This document shows, in pieces, positions 52,949 to 61,365 of a stretch of 64,000 bases of DNA. Below the pieces are notes generated by a model. The model ran no database searches. It had not been told where the DNA came from and saw nothing but the letters and a program-made list of their open reading frames with translations. The stretch is from Oligoflexia bacterium (lineage in GTDB: Bacteria > Bdellovibrionota > UBA1018 > CAIPTA01), in assembly GCA_023954355.1 (NCBI GenBank), contig JAMLID010000001.1, positions 1 to 64,000 on the forward strand, given 5' to 3'. The translations under genes and the position numbers were made by a program. Numbering within the stretch: the first letter of the stretch is position 1; each line of letters begins with the position of its first letter.

Positions 52949-53890
52949 ATGTTTTGGCAATTAACAAAGAAGCTTCTTTTTTTATCTATGCTTTTTTTCC
53001 CACTACTTACGTGGGGAAAAACCTATGTATTGTCTGAGCCTATACGAAAAACAACAGATGTAAATTTAGCGCTGAAAGGCATAACCGCGGTTTCTGAGTT
53101 TGGGCCAGCAGCAATGGATACAGCGGTTTATTATTTAGCTACTCGCGAACCATACTCATCTTCTTTAATGTTTGGTATGCAGTTATTAACTCAGATGCCA
53201 GTGTATTCGGCAAAGCTTCGTGCAGAAAATGAACTTTATGGGCGTTATGTTAGGTATAGAGATATTCAAGATGCCATCTCAATGGAAGGAATAAAAGAAG
53301 CAAAAGTTTTATCTACAGGCTTTGGTGAGCAAGCAGGGCTTTATAATTCTAAATTTCACTCCTCTGCTTTGATTTTCGCTGACATGGAAGATGGAGTAGA
53401 GCCAAAACCTATAGAAGGTAGAGAGTGGATTCCTATAGATAGTTATGAGGACACGAAAATCAGATTTCGTTTGGAAGCTCCAGGAATAGAGAGTCCACAA
53501 TCCATAGAAATGACATTAAAAGAACTTTTTGAAGGAAAAAAGATAGATTCCGAAATTCTAAAAAAGTGGAGAAAATCTATTTCTGAATGGAATAAAACAA
53601 GACCATTTTTTAGAAGAACATTTACTCGAAAAGGATTAGAAGATTTAAAAGTTACTAGCTCACTCGTGGTTGGCGATGTTGAGCAAACTTTGGGTGAGTT
53701 TATGCAGGGAAAAGGAGTAAGAATAGTAGCGGGAAAAGACTTCATTAGAAATATTATGCATTGGGCGACTTTACGCAAAGCAGGTAAAACAGACTGGAAA
53801 GCAGTCAGCTCTACTATTATCTCTCAAGGGGGATGTAAAACTTGGTATTCTAGGCTTATTGGTCGTGAGATTCTCAAAAAGAATCCTTAA
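52949..53890 (+). CDS. Exported protein of unknown function
   Basis: A 313-residue protein with a signal peptide (MFWQLTKKLLFLSMLFFPLLTWG). The mature region has a mixed alpha/beta composition, one acidic segment (FADMEDGVEPKPIEGREWIP) and a basic C-terminal third. No known fold recognised. It lies 30 bp before the next exported protein on the same strand, probably one operon. Confidence 0.7.
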   Translation: MFWQLTKKLLFLSMLFFPLLTWGKTYVLSEPIRKTTDVNLALKGITAVSEFGPAAMDTAVYYLATREPYSSSLMFGMQLLTQMPVYSAKLRAENELYGRYVRYRDIQDAISMEGIKEAKVLSTGFGEQAGLYNSKFHSSALIFADMEDGVEPKPIEGREWIPIDSYEDTKIRFRLEAPGIESPQSIEMTLKELFEGKKIDSEILKKWRKSISEWNKTRPFFRRTFTRKGLEDLKVTSSLVVGDVEQTLGEFMQGKGVRIVAGKDFIRNIMHWATLRKAGKTDWKAVSSTIISQGGCKTWYSRLIGREILKKNP

Positions 53891-53920
53891 TTTAGTTCAT
53901 AAAAATGTCGAATAGTTAAA

Positions 53921-54892
53921 GTGAAAAATTTCATTCTACTATTTATTTATTTAATTCAAGCACCGTTTGCGGGCGCGTTTGATTCCAAGACGCAGGCTTT
54001 GAGAACGAATACCTGTCCAGGATATCGCTACGTATATATGGTGAATGTACCAGCGGAAAAATCAGAGGATGAAAAAGTAGAGTTTCACGCATGTAGGCAG
54101 ATTGTAGAGCCTAGCTCACGCCCCATTCAGTGTGAGAGAATTGGTTCAATCAAAGTAGATAAAATTAAAGAAACCTCTCAAATGGCAACAGAGAAGCTAT
54201 GGGAGTATAAGGGTGGAATTTTGGCTGGTGCCGGATGTGCTGTTTTCGCTTATTCTGCAGCGTTTGCTAGTTACAAATTAGGGGGTGCTTTTGCTGCATA
54301 CAATTACCCCATAGAGATGATTGAAAAAGAAGGTCTTAGAGAAGAAGTTCGCAACGATAAACGCGAGCTTGGGGCTCTACCCTCTATAGAGTCTAAATAT
54401 ACACGAGCTGTTCCAGCAATTTGCTCTAAAATTACTAGCTTAGTGAACGATGAGCATGGAAGCTTTGATAAAGGTGTAATGACTGCTGTACGTTCTTTGG
54501 CTGCTATTTTTCATCAAACCCATGCAATGCAGGCCGACGCACGTGCCGTATGGACCACCATAGATAAAAAAGAGAGAGACGCTAAATTCGCTATCTATAA
54601 AAAAAATGTGAATAGAACTAATGCAGCAAGGGTTGAGGCTTTTAGTACATCTACTCAGGCAATTAAGTTTGTTTATGAGTACTTAACTAGTGAAACAATG
54701 TTAAATATTCCGGTTGGTACTTCAGCTGAAATAGCCATGGTTTCTCCTAAGTCTTGTATCCCTTCTCCAGAAATTGAGAAAATGCGTGAAACCTTGACGG
54801 TCTTCACTGAGCTCTTAAAGACAGGAAAAAATGTGCTTGATACTGATATTGATATTAATGAATTAATTAAGCACAAGTTTCCGATGGACTAA
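53921..54892 (+). CDS. Exported helical protein of unknown function
   Basis: A 323-residue protein starting at GTG with a signal peptide (MKNFILLFIYLIQAPFAGA), a hydrophobic internal segment (about 102-122: GILAGAGCAVFAYSAAFASY) and a helical C-terminal half. Function unknown; it may be a membrane-anchored periplasmic protein. Follows the previous exported protein by 30 bp. Confidence 0.7.
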   Translation: MKNFILLFIYLIQAPFAGAFDSKTQALRTNTCPGYRYVYMVNVPAEKSEDEKVEFHACRQIVEPSSRPIQCERIGSIKVDKIKETSQMATEKLWEYKGGILAGAGCAVFAYSAAFASYKLGGAFAAYNYPIEMIEKEGLREEVRNDKRELGALPSIESKYTRAVPAICSKITSLVNDEHGSFDKGVMTAVRSLAAIFHQTHAMQADARAVWTTIDKKERDAKFAIYKKNVNRTNAARVEAFSTSTQAIKFVYEYLTSETMLNIPVGTSAEIAMVSPKSCIPSPEIEKMRETLTVFTELLKTGKNVLDTDIDINELIKHKFPMD

Positions 54893-54918
54893 GTTGTCTT
54901 GAGTTTTGTTTTACGGAA

Positions 54919-55061
54919 TAGCTACCCCCTTTAATTGTTGTTAGAGTGAAATTTCTTTAAGGGAAACAATTCCTTGGCTATGACTAGCTTATTTTGAAAC
55001 CCAAAGACTGAGCGTTGCCTGAGAGATTAAATGGTTCAGCAACAATTAAAGGGGGCAGCTA
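54919..55061. repeat. 143-bp inverted-repeat element with 22-bp arms
   Basis: The roughly 400-bp gap between the two exported-protein genes contains a near-perfect inverted repeat: TAGCTACCCCCTTTAATTGT-TG at 54919-54940 and its complement at 55040-55061 (one A-C mismatch). The 99-nt interior holds AAGG(G)AA/TTCCTT and a GTTGcCTGA/TCAGCAAC hairpin that competes with the right arm. The arm ends are palindromic (TAGCT...AGCTA). A miniature inverted-repeat element or a structured RNA fits; there is no transposase. Confidence 0.5.
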
Positions 55062-55294
55062 GTCTTAATTAAGCGTTTTTGTATAAAGCAATCAATTAAA
55101 AATCTTTTATAATCAATGAGTTACATATTTTTTCGAAGACATACCGCTGCTTTCGAGTTTCAGCAAATGAGCCTTTCGTAAGAGAAGCCAACAAAACTCT
55201 AAAGAATGTAGAGTTGAATTCATGATCTAAATTTGATACGTTGCACAAAATTAAGCGTAATTTCTTTGAAAACGTAAGGGTGAATGGGTGTATT

Positions 55295-57535
55295 GTGACG
55301 TATAGGTTATCTATAGGGGTATTAGGTCTTTGCATATTGCTGCTACCAGCTTGTTCACTTCGCTTTAACGAAGAGAAAGTACCACCTGCTACAATCAGTG
55401 TTAGTTCTAGTGAGCGTGCTTGTCTATCTGAGGCAGGCAATACCCTAAATGATTTTTTCGAAGGAAAGGCAAGTGATCCTGCCATTGATGGATTCTTTTA
55501 CTGCTTACAAAAATCTATATATTTGTTTTTAGAAAACGCGAGAGGGCAAGACCCGAATCGCTATGACCCGAAAGAGTTGGCTGGATTTGTATCTAAATAT
55601 TTTTTGAATGGTAAAGAAATACCCGAGGGCTTTTTACGTGAACTCATGAAGCTTAAAAAGGGGATTTTCGGTGGAAGTACTCAAAATCTAACTAGAGATG
55701 AGGTTTATCAAATCGTACACTTATTTGGTGCTTTTAGCAGCGTTGCTAAAAAGGTGAATCCTTATATGCCGCTGACACCAGATGTTTTACTAGGGCCAAA
55801 TGTAGATGAAGATAAGTTCTCACATTCACTTGACGCTCTTGAAGCGGCTTCTTTAGAGTTAGGGGATGTTTTAAAAGGGAGTTTAGGGGAATATTCTATT
55901 TCAGACTTTGTCGGCTTAATGAATCAAACAGAAGTGTTTATGAAGTCTGCTGGGTGGGAGATTCCATGGAAAGAGAAAGTGTATCAGTGGATAGAGCTAT
56001 TGCCGCCACTTAAAGGGGCTTTAGTCTCTCAACCTAAAAACATCATATCAAAAGAAGATTGGGCAAAATTATTCTATTTAGTACCTCGCTATTACGGATT
56101 ATTTCTTCGCTATAAACTTTATTTTGACCAGCCAAAGAGTTTTATTGAAGGTGAGGGGCTATATCTCTTTTCTAAAATATTTGATGAATCAGTATATTTG
56201 ATTGAGAGTTCATTAAATGGACGTAAAAGTGGAAAGATTACTGGAGAAGAAATAGAAGAAATCTTAGATCAGCTAATTGCGCTTGATTTAGTAAAAATTA
56301 AGAAAAAAGAAATTCTCACCGTTCTAACTCTATTGGTAAATAAAGTAATTCCTGACTCCCAAGCTAAAGGCAGGCTTCAGTTTTCTTTAAAAAATCTAAG
56401 TGAATTAAAGACCCTTTATTCGTACTATACAGATGGTAAGAGAATGCTTGAAGGTATTTTCAAGCAAACACATGGTAGTTCTTATAAAAACGGAGAAATC
56501 TCTTTTTCTCAGACAGTTCGTTATGCAAACGAAGATTTAAGTCAATTCACCATTTTCAACAATGAAAGCACGAAAGTTGCTAAACGAGATTTGCAAGAAA
56601 ATATAGCTAATGTAGACCTAGTTTTTGATAAAGACCTAAAGGCAGCTTTGGTTCCAGTGGGTAGCCCGAAGATGTCTTTCTTTCATTTAGACCGCATGCA
56701 TTTATTTAGAATTTTAAATAAAGTAGTCATGCGTTCATACGGTAGTTCTCGTGGCAGTATTTCTGAAAAGCAAATTAAGATAATGTTAAAAGAATTTTCG
56801 CCTTTCTTAGATTTTTTGAAAATTGACTCTAAGAGTGTTTCCGATATTTTACACTCAAGACTATACGAGGCTAGCTTATTTTTACCGCATTCAGATGGTA
56901 GTGTATCTCTACGCTTAAATGAGGCCATGGAGTTTGAGGTTTTGCTTTTATCAGCGGTAGAGCAAGGGGATAAAATTCATAGAGAAATCGCAAAGGTTTG
57001 CAAAACAAGCAGAAGGCGTTCTGGTGGATATGTCGTGGATGCTCAATGCTATAGAAGAACATTTGCCTATAATAGCAGAGTAACATGGAGAGTAGTGCCT
57101 GCGTTGGCTACTGCTTTTCAAGAAATGACAATGGATCAACGGGCAGATGCGATAGGCGCGATGGATCCGTTTTTACGTTCCGATCGTATGGGAGCATCGT
57201 ACACACAATCAGACTCTAGAGGTTTAATTTTAATTGGCTACTATATAGAGCTATTATTTTTTCGGTTTGATAAAGATCGAAATGGTGTGTTTGATCAAGA
57301 TGAAGTTAAAAAAGCGTATCCGCTATTTGAGCCTATTATTGCTAAGAAAGCAAAAGAGCTTGGGCGAACGGATCCAAAAGAGTTTTACAAAATCTATACT
57401 TATATTTTGGCAAAACGAAAAATTCCTACAACCTTAGGGGAAAAGCTTGGTTATTTGAATTGGAAAGCAGAAAATCCGTTCACTACGAATCGAATGCAAA
57501 TCATGGAAATTTTTTCTACTTTAATGGGTAAGTAG
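55295..57535 (+). CDS. Large lipoprotein with EF-hand-like calcium loops
   Basis: A 746-residue putative lipoprotein. The start was set at GTG 55295 (TYRLSIGVLGLCILLLPACS, lipobox Cys); the frame opens from TTG 55241 and GTG 55280 too. Near the C terminus (57269-57304) there is a canonical EF-hand loop DKDRNGVFDQDE with all ligand positions filled. Similar but degenerate 12-residue units occur earlier (GRKSGKITGEEI, GSSYKNGEISFSQ, GSSRGSISEKQI), suggesting several calcium-binding repeats in an all-helical protein. Role unknown; likely extracellular. Confidence 0.72.
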   Translation: MTYRLSIGVLGLCILLLPACSLRFNEEKVPPATISVSSSERACLSEAGNTLNDFFEGKASDPAIDGFFYCLQKSIYLFLENARGQDPNRYDPKELAGFVSKYFLNGKEIPEGFLRELMKLKKGIFGGSTQNLTRDEVYQIVHLFGAFSSVAKKVNPYMPLTPDVLLGPNVDEDKFSHSLDALEAASLELGDVLKGSLGEYSISDFVGLMNQTEVFMKSAGWEIPWKEKVYQWIELLPPLKGALVSQPKNIISKEDWAKLFYLVPRYYGLFLRYKLYFDQPKSFIEGEGLYLFSKIFDESVYLIESSLNGRKSGKITGEEIEEILDQLIALDLVKIKKKEILTVLTLLVNKVIPDSQAKGRLQFSLKNLSELKTLYSYYTDGKRMLEGIFKQTHGSSYKNGEISFSQTVRYANEDLSQFTIFNNESTKVAKRDLQENIANVDLVFDKDLKAALVPVGSPKMSFFHLDRMHLFRILNKVVMRSYGSSRGSISEKQIKIMLKEFSPFLDFLKIDSKSVSDILHSRLYEASLFLPHSDGSVSLRLNEAMEFEVLLLSAVEQGDKIHREIAKVCKTSRRRSGGYVVDAQCYRRTFAYNSRVTWRVVPALATAFQEMTMDQRADAIGAMDPFLRSDRMGASYTQSDSRGLILIGYYIELLFFRFDKDRNGVFDQDEVKKAYPLFEPIIAKKAKELGRTDPKEFYKIYTYILAKRKIPTTLGEKLGYLNWKAENPFTTNRMQIMEIFSTLMGK

Positions 57536-57539
57536 CTTA

Positions 57540-57908
57540 TTAAGGTTTGTAAGTATAGCTTGGATCTTCTGGGCAGCCTTCAGTAATATCATAATCTAAT
57601 AATATCAAATCAGAGTATTTTTCATCTTGTAGTTTATCTTGTGCTGTTTGATCGCCCTCATGTGAGCGAGTCATTAACTCTAGGTCTTCTATAGAAACAT
57701 CCACTTTTTTGTAGTTCCTAACTACGCATTCACAGACTGCTTTGTAGTTATCTAAAAACTCGCTTGTTGTTTTCTCGCAAGCGGCATGAATTCTTTTAAT
57801 GAGTTTGTCTCGACTAGCTGCTCCCTCTGCTATTGGTTGAGCAAAGCTGAATAAAATCGCTATGAGTATTGGTAAGAAAATAGATTTTAGATTTATATTT
57901 CTCGACAT
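57540..57908 (-). CDS. Small exported Cys-containing protein
   Basis: A 122-residue protein with a signal peptide (residues 1-30) followed by a helical region bearing four cysteines (HAACEKT, VCECVVRNY, EGCPEDP). Function unknown; the Cys pattern suggests disulphide bonds. It is convergent with the EF-hand lipoprotein, 4 bp from its stop, and divergent from the glutathione peroxidase. Confidence 0.65.
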   Translation of the reverse strand: MSRNINLKSIFLPILIAILFSFAQPIAEGAASRDKLIKRIHAACEKTTSEFLDNYKAVCECVVRNYKKVDVSIEDLELMTRSHEGDQTAQDKLQDEKYSDLILLDYDITEGCPEDPSYTYKP

Positions 57909-57937
57909 CTGGGCTCCTCAATAGGTATCTTTCTCTA

Positions 57938-58504
57938 ATGATATCGGCTAATAGTCTTGTTAAATTAAGTAGATTTCTTGTTTTATTCATATGTGTTTTT
58001 TCCCCACTTAAAGTGGCAGCAAAAAAGGCGGTAAAGATGGAAAATTTTTATGATATTTCGGTGAAGAATATAGAAGGTAAGTCAGTGTCTATGTCTGACT
58101 ATAAAGGCAAAGTTGTCTTAATCGTAAATACAGCTTCTGAGTGCGGATTTACTCCTCAATATAAGGGGTTAGAAGAGCTGTATAAAAAGTATAAGGATAA
58201 AGGTTTATTGGTGCTTGGCTTTCCAAGTAATGATTTTGGTGGACAAGAGCCAGGCTCAGAAAGCGAGATCAAGGCCTTTTGTGAGTCTCGTTACCAGGTA
58301 AGCTTTCCGCTCTTTTCTAAGGTTTCTATAAAAGAAAACCCAAGCTCTTTATATCAGTATTTACAGCAAAAAACTCAGGTTCAAGTGGCTTGGAATTTTT
58401 CAAAATTCTTAGTTTCTAAAGATGGTAAAACGATTCATGCCTTTTCTTCAAAAGTAGAGCCAATGTCTTCAGAACTAACGAAGTCAATCGAGGGGCTTCT
58501 CTAA
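57938..58504 (+). CDS. Glutathione peroxidase (Cys-type), exported
   Basis: A 188-residue thioredoxin-fold peroxidase with a signal peptide in front of a standard GPx domain. The peroxidatic cysteine is C69 in NTASECGFT; the tetrad also has Q103 (GGQEPG) and W152/N153 (AWNFSKF). The family motif GFPSNDFGGQEPG is intact. No second resolving cysteine is obvious, so glutathione or thioredoxin would be the reductant. It scavenges lipid peroxides or H2O2 in the periplasm. tilS starts 7 bp later. Confidence 0.95.
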   Translation: MISANSLVKLSRFLVLFICVFSPLKVAAKKAVKMENFYDISVKNIEGKSVSMSDYKGKVVLIVNTASECGFTPQYKGLEELYKKYKDKGLLVLGFPSNDFGGQEPGSESEIKAFCESRYQVSFPLFSKVSIKENPSSLYQYLQQKTQVQVAWNFSKFLVSKDGKTIHAFSSKVEPMSSELTKSIEGLL

Positions 58505-58511
58505 GCAATAT

Positions 58512-59678
58512 ATGCAGCAGAAACAAAGCTTGTTAGTAGAAGTAGAAAAGCTCCTGCTTCAAGTGCCTCAAGATGGAGTTGCCTACATAGCATGCTCTGG
58601 AGGGGTAGACTCCGTAGTGCTTTTTCATTTAATGGTTACAGCCTCTACGAAAAGAAAATTAAAAGTACTTCACTTCAATCATCGCCAAAGAGGAGTAGAG
58701 TCAGATAATGACGAAGCATTTGTTCGCACTTTAGCTAAGCAAAAGAAAATTTCATTTGTATGCAAAAGATATCAAGACAAAAAATCTACTCAAGAAAAGC
58801 TGCGAGATTGGAGAAATAGAGAGATAGAAAAAATAGTATCAACGAATGATAGAATTTTTTTAGCTCATCATAAAGACGATCAGGCTGAGACAATCTTTAT
58901 GAATATTTTGAGGGGCACTGGGCTAAACGGTTTAGTTGGAATGAGGCCAGTGCAGGGAAAAAAAATCAGACCTCTCTTGTTATTCACAAAAAAACAAATT
59001 GTCTCTTACGCCCAAAGGTTAAATTATCAGTGGAGAGATGATTCTAGTAACAGCAAAAATTATTACGATAGAAATTGGATTCGTAACCAGATTTTCCCTC
59101 TTTTAGAGGAGAGGCGACCAGGTATAGCAAACAAACTAACAGATCTTTCAAAACACGTACAAGAGCTATTGATAGAAGTTAATAGCGAATTGATCTCAAC
59201 GTTTACTTTGTCTAAAACAGAAAAATTTTATTATCTGCCGAAAAAAAATCTATCAAAATACACAAATCACTTTCTATCTTCGACTTTTGGTTTGTCTTCA
59301 AAGCACACAGCATTTATGCGAGAGTTGCTAAAAAAGGGGAGTGGAACTTTAACAGCTCCAGGAAGAAAGTATTCTTATTCAAACGAAATTTTATGTGAGT
59401 ATGAAGGTTTGATAGAGCATCGCTATAAAGATAAAAAGCTTGTACTGCAGAGTGTTTTAGGAGAGTGGAAGCACTCTGCAGATATTAAAATTTATAAAGA
59501 GAGTGGTGATAAGAGAAAAAAGCTATATCAAAATGAAAAGGTTCCTCATTTTTTACGATCGGCTATACCTATTTTTACTATTAAGGGAAGACCAGAAATT
59601 GTTTTTTTAAAAAAACAAAAAGAAGTTTCGTATTCTCCCTCAGGTCTTGCGAGTTGGATTATTGATTTAAGAAAATAG
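58512..59678 (+). CDS. tilS: tRNA(Ile)-lysidine synthetase
   Basis: A 388-residue enzyme that changes C34 of tRNA-Ile(CAU) into lysidine so that it reads AUA. The ATP-pyrophosphatase motif SGGVDS (29-34), the second motif HHKDDQAET and LRGTGLNGLVGM are standard. A C-terminal region of about 150 residues is longer than the minimal core, as in TilS of E. coli. The 3' end overlaps the convergent pilin-locus gene by 20 bp. Confidence 0.95.
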   Translation: MQQKQSLLVEVEKLLLQVPQDGVAYIACSGGVDSVVLFHLMVTASTKRKLKVLHFNHRQRGVESDNDEAFVRTLAKQKKISFVCKRYQDKKSTQEKLRDWRNREIEKIVSTNDRIFLAHHKDDQAETIFMNILRGTGLNGLVGMRPVQGKKIRPLLLFTKKQIVSYAQRLNYQWRDDSSNSKNYYDRNWIRNQIFPLLEERRPGIANKLTDLSKHVQELLIEVNSELISTFTLSKTEKFYYLPKKNLSKYTNHFLSSTFGLSSKHTAFMRELLKKGSGTLTAPGRKYSYSNEILCEYEGLIEHRYKDKKLVLQSVLGEWKHSADIKIYKESGDKRKKLYQNEKVPHFLRSAIPIFTIKGRPEIVFLKKQKEVSYSPSGLASWIIDLRK

Positions 59679-60159
59679 TGTTGTACTTAGGTTGTTTTGA
59701 CTTCCAGTAGAAGAATCCTCCAAGGAGTAGAGCTGCGCCTAGTGCTGCATATATTACCGTTTTTTGAGTAGATTTTGGTTCATCTACTGAAGTTAGATTC
59801 AATGATGCTTCTTTAAATGTGGGCGGTTGTTTGGGTGCATTGCTTACAAAAAGCTCATCGCAAATTTTGGTTTCTTGTCCAATTTGCATATGTTTTTCTA
59901 TTTTTTCAGATTCGCTTTGATATACAACAGATAGCTTTTCGTCTTTTTCGGTAATTTTTAGAAATGGCAATGTTTCAACGTTTTCGGTTAATATCCAGTT
60001 TTTATGTTTTGAATCTTCTATGCAATTTAATAAATGAATTGCAGACTCTGCTAAGTTTATGTCTGATGCATGAATGTGTACATAAATTGCGTCAGCTCCA
60101 TAAGCAGTTTTGTTAATGAGTAGAAGGATGATGAGTTTTTTAATTAAAGTGCTTTTCAT
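59659..60159 (-). CDS. Exported protein of the pilin locus with C-terminal membrane helix
   Basis: A 166-residue protein with a signal peptide (MKSTLIKKLIILLLINKTAYG) and a C-terminal transmembrane segment (about 136-155). The middle is a mixed-charge domain, ETKICDELF. Overlaps the upstream gene as ATGA, so it is the last gene of the pilin-like operon. No family assigned. Confidence 0.65.
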   Translation of the reverse strand: MKSTLIKKLIILLLINKTAYGADAIYVHIHASDINLAESAIHLLNCIEDSKHKNWILTENVETLPFLKITEKDEKLSVVYQSESEKIEKHMQIGQETKICDELFVSNAPKQPPTFKEASLNLTSVDEPKSTQKTVIYAALGAALLLGGFFYWKSKQPKYNTIFLNQ

Positions 60160-60623
60160 AAAGTAATCTCCTGAATGAATGTCGGTTTTGGTATTGAGTA
60201 ACAGTTTGTTGTTTCTTCATCTAAGATAGCTTCTTGTGCGTAGATTTCTTGTTCGTTATAGTAAGCCTCAATGCTTGTGTCTTGGTATTCAATCAAATAG
60301 AATCCTTTTGGTTTACCTTTAATACAATTGAGGGCGGTCGATGCTATCCAGCCTCTATTTTCAACTTCAGTGAGATTTAAGTCTTTTTCTATGCTTGGAT
60401 TTTCATTTGTTGATAGGAAGAGTAGAATTGAAATCATTAAAAATAGGATGGCCAAAAGTAGAGCTGGATTTTTTGCGAATGTTTTGAATGCTTGTATTTC
60501 GATGGTGAATGATTTGCTCTGTCTGTTGTTTAATCTTCTGATAAATAACCTTAGCTTCAATACAGAAAAAGAGAATAAGCAGCATCGAAATAGTGCATTC
60601 AATTGCCATAGAGCCTTTTTCAT
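60156..60623 (-). CDS. Membrane protein of the pilin locus; N terminus uncertain
   Basis: A frame of up to 155 residues whose C-terminal two thirds (KNPALLLAILFLMISILLFL, then an acidic domain with two Cys) looks like a genuine single-pass exported protein. Its N-terminal third lies antiparallel in frame to the TadE-like gene (60403-60672) and reads like an out-of-frame shadow. An ATG at 60623 does overlap the preceding stop as ATGA, but internal starts at 60452 (TTG) or 60437 (ATG) are as likely. A frameshift that joins it to the TadE-like frame is also possible. Confidence 0.5.
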   Translation of the reverse strand: MKKALWQLNALFRCCLFSFSVLKLRLFIRRLNNRQSKSFTIEIQAFKTFAKNPALLLAILFLMISILLFLSTNENPSIEKDLNLTEVENRGWIASTALNCIKGKPKGFYLIEYQDTSIEAYYNEQEIYAQEAILDEETTNCYSIPKPTFIQEITL

Positions 60624-60672
60624 TGAAAATACTCTTCTTTATGTTCGTCAAAAACGATTTGTGTGATTTCAT
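60403..60672 (-). CDS. TadE-like pseudopilin
   Basis: An 89-residue protein with a prepilin-type signal: a short basic leader (MKSHKSFLTNIKKSIFNEKG) then SMAIECTISMLLILFFCIEA, with Glu at +5 of the expected G/S cleavage site. This is the TadE/TadF pattern of minor pilins in type IVb (Flp) systems. It overlaps the upstream gene by 53 bp and the following frame by 221 bp, which is unusual; the last 30 residues may not be correct. Confidence 0.65.
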   Translation of the reverse strand: MKSHKSFLTNIKKSIFNEKGSMAIECTISMLLILFFCIEAKVIYQKIKQQTEQIIHHRNTSIQNIRKKSSSTFGHPIFNDFNSTLPINK

Positions 60673-61270
60673 AATTAGTCTTACAGCTGCTGGAGTGTTT
60701 TTGCTTTTTTTCTAGATTGATGGTTCCGTAAACGCCGGGAAATGGGCTAGGGTTTCTTTTTGGGTTGAATGCCAAAGTTGGAGTTAATAGACACCAGCAA
60801 AGACTTTTAGAGTACATATTTGTAGGACATGTTTTGTAGTACAGCTCACTGGTGATTTGTTTTTTCCATTCTATATTTTGTCTAAGATAAATAGCCTTGT
60901 GAATTTGTTTGAGAGCCTCTAGAGAGAGATTGCCTAGTGGTCCTGTAAGCGGCCTTAAAGATTGGCTGGCTATGATGGCTAGTCCCGTGAGTTTTAGTTC
61001 ATGGTTAGATTTATTTATTTTTTGGTAGAAGTTTTTTCGTTGAACGCTTTGGTGAACTGCGTTTATGTCTAGTCTAGACTTAAGGGCGATTTTGTTTTTT
61101 AGGTGGTAGGTTAGGCTGACAGAAGCAAAAAAAACTGACAACAAAGTAGCGAAAAGAAGAGTAGTGCTTAGAAAAATGGTGCCGATTTCATTTTGGATGA
61201 GTTTAGGTTTAGACGCTCTGAATAAAAATTTTTTTGTAAACCAAGAGTGCGTTGAAGGCTTTTTATGCAT
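60620..61270 (-). CDS. TadE/TadG-like protein of the pilin locus
   Basis: A 216-residue protein with an N-terminal hydrophobic helix after a basic leader (NEIGTIFLSTTLLFATLLSVF), as in TadG/pseudopilin-like proteins with a type IV pilin-style helix, followed by an extracytoplasmic domain with several Cys (TCPTNMY, CWCLLTP) and basic segments. The frame also opens at 61324; 61270 was preferred as it overlaps less with the preceding frame. No exact family is recognised; the neighbourhood supports a minor pilus component. Confidence 0.55.
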   Translation of the reverse strand: MHKKPSTHSWFTKKFLFRASKPKLIQNEIGTIFLSTTLLFATLLSVFFASVSLTYHLKNKIALKSRLDINAVHQSVQRKNFYQKINKSNHELKLTGLAIIASQSLRPLTGPLGNLSLEALKQIHKAIYLRQNIEWKKQITSELYYKTCPTNMYSKSLCWCLLTPTLAFNPKRNPSPFPGVYGTINLEKKQKHSSSCKTNYEITQIVFDEHKEEYFQ

Positions 61271-61350
61271 AGTCCTAGACCTAATATAAGAGTGAGAAGA
61301 AAAAGCTGAAACCATAAGATACATTCTAGAAGAAAGCTCCCCTTGCTCCC
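61168..61350 (-). CDS. Prepilin-like frame without canonical start codon
   Basis: After the Flp pilin stop, the -1 frame encodes 60 residues beginning GSKGSFLLECILWFQLFLLT and ending in NSSKMKSAPFF. The sequence G/SFLLE with Glu at +5 and a long hydrophobic helix is a type IV prepilin signature. No ATG, GTG or TTG exists between the last stop in this frame and the motif, so translation would need a -1 shift at the end of the pilin (TCTCCC before TAG), a rare start, or a sequencing error. It overlaps the TadG-like gene by about 100 bp. Confidence 0.35.
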   Translation of the reverse strand, partial: GSKGSFLLECILWFQLFLLTLILGLGLCIKSLQRTLGLQKNFYSERLNLNSSKMKSAPFF

Positions 61351-61365
61351 TAGGGAGAGAGCTTT
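61333..61365 (-). promoter_or_regulatory. Intercistronic stem-loop at the pilin stop codon
   Basis: AAAGCTC (61333-61339) and GAGCTTT (61359-61365) form a 7-bp outer stem that encloses a 12-bp palindrome, CTCCCTAGGGAG, at 61346-61357 containing the pilin stop. It may attenuate or stabilise the transcript so that pilin is made in excess over the minor components. Confidence 0.45.
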
